Below, in pieces: positions 5,482 to 14,319 of a stretch of DNA of 14,319 bases. The translations under genes were made by a program, and so were the position numbers. The notes beneath the pieces are model-generated. The model was not told the DNA's origin and did not search any database. It worked only from the letters and a program-made list of their open reading frames with translations. The stretch's first letter is position 1. Each line of letters begins with the position of its first letter. The DNA is from an uncultured Actinomycetes bacterium (GTDB lineage Bacteria; Actinomycetota; Thermoleophilia; Solirubrobacterales; Solirubrobacteraceae), in NCBI GenBank assembly GCA_937888775.1, contig CALAQT010000365.1:1-14319 (forward strand), given 5' to 3'.

Positions 5482-7383
5482 TTGCGTCCATCCACCTTCA
5501 TCGGCGGCACCGCTGACAGGGCCGCTCTGCGGCGGAGACTGCCGAAGTACGTCTCGTTCATCGCCGTCACCGCCCTGGGCGTGACCGCCTGCGGCAGCGG
5601 CGGAACCTCGAGCTCGAACAACCCGGCCAACACCGACCTCTTCAACCCCGCGAACTTCAACACGTCCAACGTGCCGTGGCTGACCGCCAACCAGAACGCT
5701 TCCGGGTCGCCGGTCACGGGGGGCACCCTCAAGATTGTCGGCAGCATCGACCTCTCGGCCGGCATGGATCCCCAGGCCGAGTACGAGACCGAAGGTTTCC
5801 AGATCGAGCGCGCCTGGACCCGGCAGCTCGTCACTTACCCGGCGTCCACGAGCATCCTCACCGCGGACACCATCGTCCCGGACATCGCCAGCAGCCTGCC
5901 CACGGTCAGCACCGATGGGCTGACCTACACCTTCCACATCCGCGATGGCATCATGTGGAACACGACCCCGCCGCGTCCCGTGACCTCCCAGGACTTCGTT
6001 CTTGGGCTCAAGCGCAACTGTGATCCGACACTGGCGCCGAACGGCAACCCCGCCTACTACTCGGCGACGATCGTCGGCTTCGGCGCGTTCTGCACGCCCT
6101 TCGAGGCCCAGGACGCCACCGAGAGCGCGGCTGCACGAGCCGCGTACATCAACGGGACCAGCATCTCGGGGCTCCAGACTCCTGACGCCTCCACGCTGGT
6201 GATCACCCTGACCCAGCCCGCCGTCGACTTCCTCAACATCATGGCGCTGCCGTTCGCGTCGGCCGCCCCGGTTGAGTACCTGTCGATGGTCCCGCTGACG
6301 CCGGGGAACGCGACCTACTCTGACGGCCCGTACTTCGTGAGCACCTACGACATCACCCACTCGATCACCTTCTCCAAGAATCCTGTGTGGACGCAGAGCT
6401 CCGACCCGGTCCGCCACCAGTACCTCGACTCCATCCACATCCAGTTGGACCTGTCGGGGGCCGCCGCGGACGCAGAGGTGCAGCAGGACCTCTCGGCCGG
6501 CACCGCCGACATGGAGTGGAACACCGTGGTGCCCACATCGGACCTCACGAGCCTCACCTCGCCGACCCGCGACCCGCGCTTCGGCAGCTTCCCGACCCCG
6601 GGCAACACCAATCCCTACCTGGTCTTCAATGTGCGAAGCACCAACGAGAACAAGGCACTCCAGAACGTCGCCGTGCGGCAGGCACTCGAGTACGCGCTCG
6701 ACAAGGTCGCACTGACCAAGATCTACGGCGGCGCGGACTTCAACCAGGTGCTCAACCAGGTCCTGGCGCCGGGAGCGGAGGGCTACCAGCAGTTCAATCC
6801 ATACCCGACGCCGAACAACCAGGGTGACCCCGCCAAGTGCAAGTCGATGCTCGCGGCCGCCAGCGTTTCCAACCTGACGCTCAAGGACTTCTACCGCGAC
6901 AACGGCAAGCACCCGGCCATCTTCCAAGAGGTGCAGGCGGACTTCGCCAAGTGCGGCGTCACCGTGGTCGGCACTCCGATCAGCACCGGCTACTACGGCT
7001 CCAAGGGCATCGGCGGCGACTCGGCCACGCGGAGCACGTGGGACATCACCGAGCCGGGCTGGGTTCCCGACTGGTTCGGCCCGAACAACGGCCGCGCCAT
7101 CGCCCCCGACATCCTCAACGGGACCAACTACCCGGGCAGCAACTGGGGTGGCTTCGACGACCCGGCTGCCGACGCGCTCATGACCCAGGCACTCAAGGCT
7201 CCGAGCCAGTCGCAGGCCGCGGACCTCTGGCATCAGGCGGACGTGAAGCTCATGGCCGACGCGCCATTCATCCCCTTCATGACCCAGCTGACCAACGTCT
7301 ACCGGTCCAGCCGCGTCCACAACGCCATCTTCTCGCCGTTCGGCGACAACTACGACATCACGCAGATCTGGCTATCGTCGTAA
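5482..7383 (+). CDS. ABC importer solute-binding lipoprotein, family 5 (peptide/nickel type)
   Basis: Beginning at TTG 5482 the precursor has 633 residues. A basic segment (R-A-A-L-R-R-R-L-P-K at 13-22) is followed by a hydrophobic core and the lipobox G-V-T-A-C at 33-37, so Cys37 would be lipidated and the protein anchored outside the membrane. A Ser/Asn-rich linker follows. The mature part shows family-5 features: G-G-T-L-K-I-V, T-Y-T-F-H-I-R-D-G-I-M-W-N, V-T-S-Q-D-F-V-L-G-L-K-R, V-A-V-R-Q-A-L-E-Y-A-L-D-K and the late V-P-D-W-F-G-P-N-N block. It should deliver peptides or similar ligands to the permeases encoded downstream. The ligand cannot be read from sequence. The length is on the long side for the family, and several inserted Ser/Thr/Pro stretches are visible. 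It is the first gene of the operon, separated from the ATPase genes by a strong hairpin that may keep its expression higher. Confidence 0.93.
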   Translation: MRPSTFIGGTADRAALRRRLPKYVSFIAVTALGVTACGSGGTSSSNNPANTDLFNPANFNTSNVPWLTANQNASGSPVTGGTLKIVGSIDLSAGMDPQAEYETEGFQIERAWTRQLVTYPASTSILTADTIVPDIASSLPTVSTDGLTYTFHIRDGIMWNTTPPRPVTSQDFVLGLKRNCDPTLAPNGNPAYYSATIVGFGAFCTPFEAQDATESAAARAAYINGTSISGLQTPDASTLVITLTQPAVDFLNIMALPFASAAPVEYLSMVPLTPGNATYSDGPYFVSTYDITHSITFSKNPVWTQSSDPVRHQYLDSIHIQLDLSGAAADAEVQQDLSAGTADMEWNTVVPTSDLTSLTSPTRDPRFGSFPTPGNTNPYLVFNVRSTNENKALQNVAVRQALEYALDKVALTKIYGGADFNQVLNQVLAPGAEGYQQFNPYPTPNNQGDPAKCKSMLAAASVSNLTLKDFYRDNGKHPAIFQEVQADFAKCGVTVVGTPISTGYYGSKGIGGDSATRSTWDITEPGWVPDWFGPNNGRAIAPDILNGTNYPGSNWGGFDDPAADALMTQALKAPSQSQAADLWHQADVKLMADAPFIPFMTQLTNVYRSSRVHNAIFSPFGDNYDITQIWLSS

Positions 7384-7398
7384 ATCGTTAGGACAAAC

Positions 7399-7439
7399 GC
7401 ACGGAGATGCCCGCCGCCCGGCGGCGGGCATCTCTGTGC
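7399..7439 (+). terminator. Strong intergenic hairpin between binding protein and ATPase genes
   Basis: Bases 7399-7416 pair with 7422-7439 in an 18-bp stem (one G-U pair), with a five-base loop CCCGG. No T-run follows, so full intrinsic termination is unlikely. In comparable importer operons such hairpins partly stop transcription or protect the upstream mRNA, making the binding protein more abundant. The stem ends only 15 bases before the next ATG, so it may also limit access to that start. Confidence 0.8.
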
Positions 7440-7454
7440 AGTAATCTGCGCGCC

Positions 7455-8532
7455 ATGAGCCTGCTCACCGTCGACGACCTGAGGGTGACCTTCCCGACGG
7501 CCGACGGCGTGGTGCAGGCGGTCCGAGGACTCTCCTTCGAGGTCGACTCCGGCAAGACGCTCGGCGTGGTCGGCGAATCGGGGTCGGGGAAGAGCGTCAC
7601 CGCGCTCACCCTGCTGAACCTCAACCCCGGCGCGGACATCAGCGGTGTCGCCTTGTTCGACGGCAAGGACCTGCTGACCATCGACCAGGACGCGCTGCGG
7701 AAGATTCGCGGCGCGGACATCGCGATGATCTTCCAGGACCCGCTCTCCAGCCTTCACCCGCATTTCCGTGTGGGCTGGCAGATCGCCGAGGCGATCCACG
7801 CACACGTCGATGTCAGCCGCCAGGCGGCAATGAAGCAGGCTGTCGAGCTGATGCGACTGGTCAACATCCCCCAGCCGGATCGGCGCGTCAGCGCCTTTCC
7901 TCATGAGCTGTCGGGCGGCATGCGCCAGCGGGTGATGATCGCCATGGCGCTGGCGCTGAAGCCGAGGCTACTCATCGCCGACGAACCGACCACGGCTCTC
8001 GACGCCACTGTGCAGGCGCAGTTGATGGAGCTGCTCGAGAGCATGCAGCGCGAGATGGGCATGGCCATGATCGTGATCACCCACGATCTCGGCGTCATCG
8101 CCACCATCGCGGACCACGTTCTGGTGATGTACGCGGGGCGCGGGGTAGAGCGCTCTGACACCCGCACCATCTTCTACCAGCCGCACCATCCGTACACCCT
8201 CGGCCTGCTCCGCTCCGTGCCCAACGCAACGGGGGTGCACGGACGGCTGGTGCCGATCGTCGGCCAGCCTCCGAGCCTCATCCGCGTGCCGTCAGGCTGC
8301 GCCTTCCACCCGAGGTGCCCGTTCGCGATGGAGGTCTGCATCGACAAGCAGCCCGAGCTCACGGCGGTGGCCGGCGGGACCGGCCACACCTCGGCATGCT
8401 GGCTGCCTCCCGACATGGTCGGCGTCGGGCTCACCATGGACACCGCGCGGCAGCGTTACGCGGAGGGCCACCGCAACGAACGGGCCGGACGGCTACCCGG
8501 CGTCAGAGCAGCGAGGGAGCCAGCAGCGGTTC

Positions 8533-8540
<8 letters not shown>
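7455..8540 (+). CDS. Oligopeptide/dipeptide ABC importer ATPase, DppD/OppD type
   Basis: This 361-residue ATPase shows every nucleotide-binding element: Walker A G-E-S-G-S-G-K-S (40-47), Q-loop F-Q-D-P (93-96), signature L-S-G-G-M (152-156), Walker B L-L-I-A-D-E-P (172-178) and H-loop His210. After the ATPase core, the peptide-importer C-terminal extension has cysteines at 282, 288, 295 and 315 (G-C-A-F-H-P-R-C-P at 281-289). This arrangement has been reported to hold an iron-sulfur cluster in related importers. ATG 7455 is chosen because the fold begins there; an in-frame ATG at 7407 lies inside the hairpin. No ribosome site is visible. A TAATCT box at 7442-7447 would place a transcript start almost at the ATG, so a leaderless message is possible. 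The last 40 residues are Arg-rich and outside the family core. Its end overlaps the next gene by eight bases. Confidence 0.93.
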
Positions 8541-9605
<1,065 letters not shown>

Positions 9606-9609
<4 letters not shown>

Positions 9610-10594
9610 GCCTGACAGTCGTCGAGACCGCCGCGGCCGAAACCGGTCTCGCCGCAGACGAGCAGGACAAGGCAATCCAGGGGCGGAGCCCCTGGCGCCT
9701 GGCCTTCGACAGAGTGCGCAGCGATCGTGTCGCGGTGATCGCGGTCGGCATGATCGTCCTGATGGTGGGCCTCGCCGTCTTCGCTCCGGTGCTGGCCGGC
9801 ATCGTCGGGCACGGGCCGACAGACGTGAACCTCGACACCGGCACCGACGCGAGCGGTCAGCCGCTCGGCCCGGGCACCGGCGGCTACGTCCTCGGCACGG
9901 ACAACCTCGGTCGCGACATCCTCATCAGGCTCGCCTACGGCGCGCGGATCTCGCTGGTCGTGGGCGTGCTCGCCACCGCGGTGGCCACCATCCTCGGGGT
10001 GGTCGTCGGACTCTTCGCCGGCTACTACGGCGGCTGGATCGACACCCTGCTGGCGAGGCTTATGGACGTCGTGCTGTCCTTCCCGTACGTGCTGTTCGCG
10101 ATTGCGCTGGTCTCGGTCGTGGGCCCGAGCCTACCGCTCACCATCATCGTCATCGCCTTCTTCTCCTGGGCGGCGATCGGACGCATCGTACGCGGCCAGG
10201 CGCTGTCGCAACGGGAGAAGGAGTACGTGGAAGCCGCGCACTCCCTGGGCGCGGGGAACTTCCGCATCATGTTCATCGACATCCTTCCCAACCTGCTGGC
10301 GCCCGTGATCGTGCTCGCCACCCTGCTCATCCCCGCGGCCATCGTGTTCGAGTCGACTCTCTCCTACCTCGGCGTGGGGATCGTGCCACCGACACCATCG
10401 TGGGGCAACATGCTCGCCGACGCGCAGGGAACGGGCTACGGCGCCTGGTGGTTCTGGTTCTTCCCCATGCTCTTTCTTCTCATCACCACGCTGGGGTTCA
10501 ACCTCCTCGGAGACTCGGTGCGGGACGCGCTCGACCCGCGCGCTGAGCGCATGTTCGCGACGCGCAAGAAGAGGCGGCAGCGGAAGGCGCCCAC

Positions 10595-10598
<4 letters not shown>
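9606..10598 (+). CDS. Oligopeptide/dipeptide ABC importer permease, DppC/OppC type
   Basis: A 330-residue inner-membrane permease, starting at ATG 9606 within the ATGA overlap. An N-terminal cytosolic tail of about 40 residues is followed by the first helix (about 42-68), then an extracytosolic loop holding G-T-D-N-L-G-R-D (97-104), the hallmark of the C-type permease. The ATPase-docking EAA loop is E-A-A-H-S-L-G-A-G-N-F-R-I-M-F-I-D-I-L-P at 209-228. Later helices include the S-Y-L-G-V-G-I-V-P-P-T-P-S-W-G block, and a D-P-R-A-E-R-M-F ending leads into a basic tail. It pairs with the B permease to make the channel. The C gene precedes the B gene here, the reverse of the usual order. Confidence 0.94.
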
Positions 10599-11557
<959 letters not shown>

Positions 11558-11602
11558 CCCGTCTTCGTCGTGCAGGCACGCCGTGGCGAGACAGACGATG
11601 AT

Positions 11603-12124
11603 CGTGCGGTACGCGCGCAGGATCCGCGCATGCTCGGGGTGGTCGATGGCCGCAAGCTCACGATCGCACCATCGCTCCAGGGCGGCAAGCACCGAATCAC
11701 GAACAGGGAGAGCACCGGTGGCCATGAGGAGGTTGCCGAGATGTCGATAGGCACGGAGACCAAGCATGGGTTCCAGCGAGTCGAGGGCTCCGTGGCTCAG
11801 TGGGAGGCCACCGCTGGCCATCCGGCCGAGGGCGTCTGAGACCTTGTGGTTGTGGTACAGCCAGTCGAAGACGGCGCGGGGCCGGGGTGCAGCGAGCAAC
11901 GCATCAAAGAGCGGCGCCATGCCGTTGCGCTGTCACACGTCAGGATCACCGAGAAGCACGCCGAGCCGTCGCTCCAGAGAACAGCGTGGACAGAGGCCCT
12001 TGTCGAACATGCGGTCCTCGGCCCCGCAGGCTGTGCAGAGATTCGTGGCCGGAACCCCGGCGCAGACAGTGCAAACCTGCTGGGCAAACCCGAGTGGCGC
12101 TTGTGGTACCTTGGCCTCCTCCAT
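11603..12124 (-). pseudogene. Recombinase-like zinc-ribbon protein, interrupted by an in-frame TGA and 3'-truncated
   Basis: From ATG 12124 the protein shows three C-x-x-C pairs: cysteines 18/21, 30/33 and 45/48, the last in F-D-K-G-L-C-P-R-C. After L-G-D-P-D-V there is a TGA (11935-11933). The same frame then carries on as N-G-M-A-P-L-F-D-A-L-L-A-A-P-R-P and later L-E-R-W-C-D-R-E-L-A-A-I-D-H-P-E, down to R-A-Y-R-T at about 11603. The whole resembles an actinobacterial group often annotated as site-specific recombinase or integrase-like proteins, with zinc ribbons followed by an all-helical region; I am unsure of the biochemical role. A CGA-to-TGA change would explain the stop. Beyond 11603 the expected C-terminal part is missing, next to the end of the B permease gene. 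The ATG may also not be the native start. Confidence 0.6.
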
Positions 12125-12268
12125 GGTGACGCGTCAGACCGCATTCAGTCTCCGATCGGTCATCGTGGTGATGGCCACTATCGTCGTCGCCGGCTGTCAG
12201 GCGGGCTCACCGGTGCCCGGTGGCACTGCGGGTGCCGGATCGGTCGGAGGGACCTACACGGGCAAGGG
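12123..12268 (+). pseudogene. Lipoprotein N-terminal fragment
   Basis: ATG 12123 opens M-V-T-R-Q-T-A-F-S-L-R-S-V-I-V-V-M-A, a clear signal peptide ending in the lipobox V-V-A-G-C (Cys25). A Gly/Ala/Ser linker and G-G-T-Y-T-G-K-G follow. At about 12268 the sequence becomes antisense to the IS110 transposase fragment, and the frame stops at 12299 without a folded domain. It looks like the start of a solute-binding or similar exported lipoprotein. Its ATG overlaps the reverse-strand recombinase-like ATG within CCATGG. Confidence 0.55.
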
Positions 12269-12660
12269 TTGCGGTAGGCGTCGGACTGCTGACGCTTGAC
12301 GAAGTAGTCGGCGCCGAGGTCGGTGTAGGGCAGCTCTCGGGTGAGCAGGTGGTAGGCGATGACCAAGATCGAGTGGGCGACGGCCACGATGACCTTGTTG
12401 TGACCGCGCCTTCCCTTGATGCGGCCGTACTGGGCAGCGAGATAAGTGTTCTTGGTCCGGGCAGCCGCCTGAGCGGCTTCCACGAGTGCGATGCGCAGCC
12501 ATCTGGAACCCTTGCGCGTCTTGCCGGAGTGGTGCTTGCCGGCAGACTCGTTGTTGCCCGGGCACATCCCTGCCCAGGACGCGAGGTGTGCGTCAGAGGG
12601 GAATCGGCTCATATCGGGGCCGATCTCGGCGAGCAGCACCTCGGCGGTGCGGCGGTTGAC
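12268..12660 (-). mobile_element. IS110-family transposase, C-terminal domain fragment
   Basis: The reverse-strand residues V-N-R-R-T-A-E-V-L-L-A-E-I-G, D-M-S-R-F-P-S-D-A-H-L-A-S-W-A-G-M-C-P-G and N-N-E-S-A-G-K are the Transposase_20 domain of IS110-type enzymes. The conserved serine in E-S-A-G-K is the likely nucleophile by family knowledge. Also present are K-G-S-R-W-L-R-I-A-L-V-E-A-A and the late Y-T-D-L-G-A-D-Y-F segment. The N-terminal RuvC-like DEDD domain is absent, and the last residues are replaced from about 12268. No terminal repeats or bridge-RNA region could be recognised. The fragment is inactive on its own. Confidence 0.85.
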
Positions 12661-12759
12661 CCCGAGCTCCTGGCGAACGTTGCCGCTCCGACGAATGTCG
12701 GCGAGCGGAATGACGGCCACCTCCATGGTGGCTGCTGGCGACGAGACTGCCGTGGTCAT
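12661..12759 (-). pseudogene. ParB-like N-terminus fused in frame to the IS110 fragment
   Basis: Reverse-strand ATG 12759-12757 has GGAGGG six bases upstream, a strong ribosome site. The first 33 residues include M-E-V-A-V-I-P-L-A-D-I-R-R-S-G-N-V-R-Q-E. This matches the opening of ParB/RepB/Spo0J-type proteins (I-P-L-x-x-I-x-x-x-x-N-x-R), which bind partition sites on chromosomes or plasmids. The rest of the ParB domain is missing. Instead the frame continues without a break into the IS110 transposase domain and ends at 12178, giving a 193-residue chimeric product. Its presence hints that plasmid-like or partition genes once stood here. The ParB call rests on a short stretch. Confidence 0.5.
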
Positions 12760-12916
12760 TTCTGACCCTCCGTGTGGTCCGAATCTCGGCGTGATAGCCG
12801 CACCGCGACAAAGGTGGCCGTCGCAAGCAGGGTGCGTAGCGGCAACGGCTCGTCCGGACCGAGGTCCGACGCAAGCCGACGCGTCCGCTGACGGGCAAGT
12901 CAGCGAGCTCATGGCT

Positions 12917-14086
12917 CTACGTCTGGTTGCGGATCCATGCCCGGAAAATCGGGTCGGGGATCCGAAAGCTGCGTTCGCGGCTCCGCGTGCCAGGCAGTTG
13001 GTCATCCGCCAAGTGCTCAGCTTCGAGGAGAGCCTCGAGAGCGCGCGTCGTTGCCGCGTGCGATCCCAACTGCCATTGAAGCGCGACCTCGGTGGAATAG
13101 AAGCCGCCTCTCACGCCTGCTGCGACAGCCCTCAGGATTCCTTTCGCGGTCGATGTGAGTCCCGTCGCAGCCCAAATATCCCGGTACCGAATATTCTCAG
13201 CCGCGAGCACCCGAGCCCATGCCTCCCACACGACTCCCTCGTTCATCAATCGGTCCCGGGGGAAGGCGATGTTCCACGCGAAATGAGCCAGTTGCTGAGT
13301 TTCGTATGGCAGGCACTCGCTGAGGTCGAGCAGGGTCTCTACTGCCTCGCTCTGCACCTCGACCGCGGTCGCCCGACATCGCTCCGGCAGGAACTTCTGC
13401 CATTCCTTCCGTTCAATCGGATTGAGAGGCATGACCTTCCCGATGCGGTACATCGGCTGGTTCTTATCGTTGAACACGCGCTTCATGAGGTGTTGCTTGC
13501 TTCCCAGGAAAACGTGACATACGTCACCCTGGTGCTGAAATATCGAGCGCATCACCCGCGGAAGGTTTTCGTCGATCTCAACGCATTCCTGAAATTCGTC
13601 CAAGACGAGCGCCACCCGCTTTCCGCGCTGCCTGGCAACCGTTGCCGGCAACGTCAGGAGTGCCGCCAAGGCGTCGTCGACGTCCTTGGCGCCTGCCTTT
13701 CCCACGGTTGGATGCAGCGACCAGCGCGCGCCTGTGTCGTCGACCGTGTAGCGCAGATTCGGGTGGAGGCTGCGAATGACGTCCGCGAGCTTGCGCCTCG
13801 CTGCGGCGCTCCTGGTTTCCAGGTCCTCGTGCATGCGTTGCGCCATGACCTCAACCAACCGCTGCTTGGTTGAGACCTCACCAAGGTCGATGTAGGTGGA
13901 GAGCACGCTAGATCGCACCTCGCGAAGGGCTCGCTTGACGAGAGATGACTTGCCAAACCGGCGAGGCGAAATCACGATGACGTTTTGGCCCGATTGGAGG
14001 TCGCCCTTGAGCTCCGCGAGTTCCTGGAAGCGATTGGTGAAGTACTGACCTTCCACGATGTCGCCGTAGCGAAATGGATTATCCAC
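12917..14086 (-). CDS. AAA-type ATPase with C-terminal winged-helix-like region
   Basis: Read from GTG 14086 the protein has 389 residues and begins V-D-N-P-F-R-Y-G-D-I-V-E-G-Q-Y-F, the usual opening of stand-alone ATP-binding proteins of the archaeal-type ATPase group. Walker A is V-I-S-P-R-R-F-G-K-S-S-L (about 35-46) and Walker B is V-A-L-V-L-D-E-F-Q-E. A sensor-like strand V-C-H-V-F-L-G-S-K-Q and the family block P-L-N-P-I-E-R-K-E-W follow. The end (E-V-A-L-Q-W-Q-L-G-S-H, then a helix and S-F-R-I-P-D-P-I-F-R-A-W-I) looks like a winged helix plus the typical tail. Family members are poorly characterised; several sit near mobile elements or defence genes. The same frame stays open upstream to the right window edge, but those residues are Arg/Gly-rich and repeat-derived, so I prefer GTG 14086. 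No partner gene is seen. Confidence 0.85.
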   Translation of the reverse strand: MDNPFRYGDIVEGQYFTNRFQELAELKGDLQSGQNVIVISPRRFGKSSLVKRALREVRSSVLSTYIDLGEVSTKQRLVEVMAQRMHEDLETRSAAARRKLADVIRSLHPNLRYTVDDTGARWSLHPTVGKAGAKDVDDALAALLTLPATVARQRGKRVALVLDEFQECVEIDENLPRVMRSIFQHQGDVCHVFLGSKQHLMKRVFNDKNQPMYRIGKVMPLNPIERKEWQKFLPERCRATAVEVQSEAVETLLDLSECLPYETQQLAHFAWNIAFPRDRLMNEGVVWEAWARVLAAENIRYRDIWAATGLTSTAKGILRAVAAGVRGGFYSTEVALQWQLGSHAATTRALEALLEAEHLADDQLPGTRSRERSFRIPDPIFRAWIRNQT

Positions 14087-14113
14087 GCAGCCCAGTCTAG
14101 CGTCACCGCCGGA

Positions 14114-14142
14114 TAACCGGCGACCGGTTAACCGGCGACCGG
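14114..14142. repeat. Tandem 14-bp repeats with central palindrome upstream of the ATPase gene
   Basis: TAACCGGCGACCGG occurs at 14114-14127 and again at 14129-14142. The junction makes a perfect 12-bp palindrome, CCGGTTAACCGG (14124-14135). The array lies about 30-60 bases upstream of the ATPase GTG, where an operator would be expected. Confidence 0.7.
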
Positions 14143-14200
14143 GTAGCAGGTGCTCGGCCCCGGCCCAGCCCACTCGCCCGAACTCGGCCCGGATCGCCTC

Positions 14201-14319
14201 ATGCGATGGGATGCGCCTACCCGAGCCGCTACTCAACTCACGGCGACCGCGCCAGCCGCGCGGTCGCTCTCCCATCTGACGACTCTCGAGGTGCAGCAGC
14301 AACTCACCGATGAAGCGGT
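14201..14319 (+). other. Right-edge stretch open on both strands; no gene assigned
   Basis: Going right, ATG 14201 opens a frame (M-R-W-D-A-P-T-R-A-A, later L-T-T-L-E-V-Q-Q-Q-L-T-D-E-A) that runs off the window. The opposite strand is also open here and leads into the ATPase frame (F-I-G-E-L-L-L-H-L-E-S-R-Q-M). Neither is convincing on its own; one of them is probably the edge of a neighbouring gene. Confidence 0.2.

Noticed and set aside
5275..7320. A 681-codon reverse-strand open frame opposite the binding-protein gene
   Set aside because: It is antisense to a gene with a lipobox, ribosome site and family motifs. Its composition (Val/Arg/Gly/His-rich, no recognisable motif) is typical of antisense frames in GC-rich DNA.
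11933..11935. TGA read as selenocysteine
   Set aside because: The family has no known selenoprotein, the residue is not at a redox motif, and no insertion-element hairpin is evident. A point mutation is simpler.
12491..13873. A 460-codon forward frame opposite the ATPase and IS110 fragment
   Set aside because: It spans two unrelated reverse-strand genes and their gap, which a real gene would not do by chance; no motifs were seen.
14114..14142. CRISPR-like array
   Set aside because: There are only two 14-base repeats with a one-base gap and no spacers.
14087..14302. N-terminal extension of the ATPase to TTG 14302
   Set aside because: The extension is Arg/Gly-rich, partly encoded by the direct repeats, and lacks a ribosome site, while GTG 14086 begins at the normal family N-terminus.

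Overview
The window is GC-rich and looks actinobacterial. It holds lipobox-bearing solute-binding lipoproteins, GTG/TTG starts, a Sap/GAP-family membrane protein and a zinc-ribbon recombinase-like family common in Actinomycetota. No rRNA, tRNA or CRISPR array was seen. All calls come from reading the sequence; no database search was run.

Layout. (a) 1-700: the 3' part of a nitrobindin/FABP-like heme-binding beta-barrel gene (+) runs at about 500 into a truncated reverse-strand gene. (b) 695-3661: a small unknown protein with an R-N-S-L-A-H motif (-); a relic of an insertion-sequence end; a non-canonical cis-prenyltransferase (+); then a near-complete IS4-type element (2187-3661) with 19-bp inverted repeats and a twice-frameshifted transposase. 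The relic and the full element lie in the same orientation on either side of the prenyltransferase, so they look like a decayed composite arrangement. (c) 3691-4347: a Sap/GAP-family membrane protein. (d) 4450-5280: fragments of a metallophosphoesterase (+), a PAS-domain protein (-) and homoserine dehydrogenase (-). (e) 5340-11557: the only clearly intact operon, an oligopeptide/dipeptide ABC importer in the order binding lipoprotein, ATPase, ATPase, permease C, permease B. The last four genes overlap or abut. A strong hairpin separates the lipoprotein gene from the rest. (f) 11600-12760: fragments again: a recombinase-like gene with an in-frame TGA (-), the N-terminus of a lipoprotein (+), and a ParB-like N-terminus fused in frame to the C-terminal half of an IS110 transposase (-). 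(g) 12917-14086: an intact AAA-type ATPase with a winged-helix-like C-terminus (-), preceded by a repeat-rich palindromic leader.

How it works together. The importer would capture peptides or similar solutes with the lipoprotein, move them through the B/C permease pair, and power this with the D/F ATPases. The remaining genes do not form an obvious pathway. The repeated pattern of opposite-strand genes cut off against each other, with several single-base frame breaks, fits either an IS-driven gene graveyard or assembly/amplification chimeras. This is the main caution for any reader. The most interesting intact candidates are the unusual cis-prenyltransferase, the R-N-S-L-A-H protein and the ATPase with its palindromic leader.
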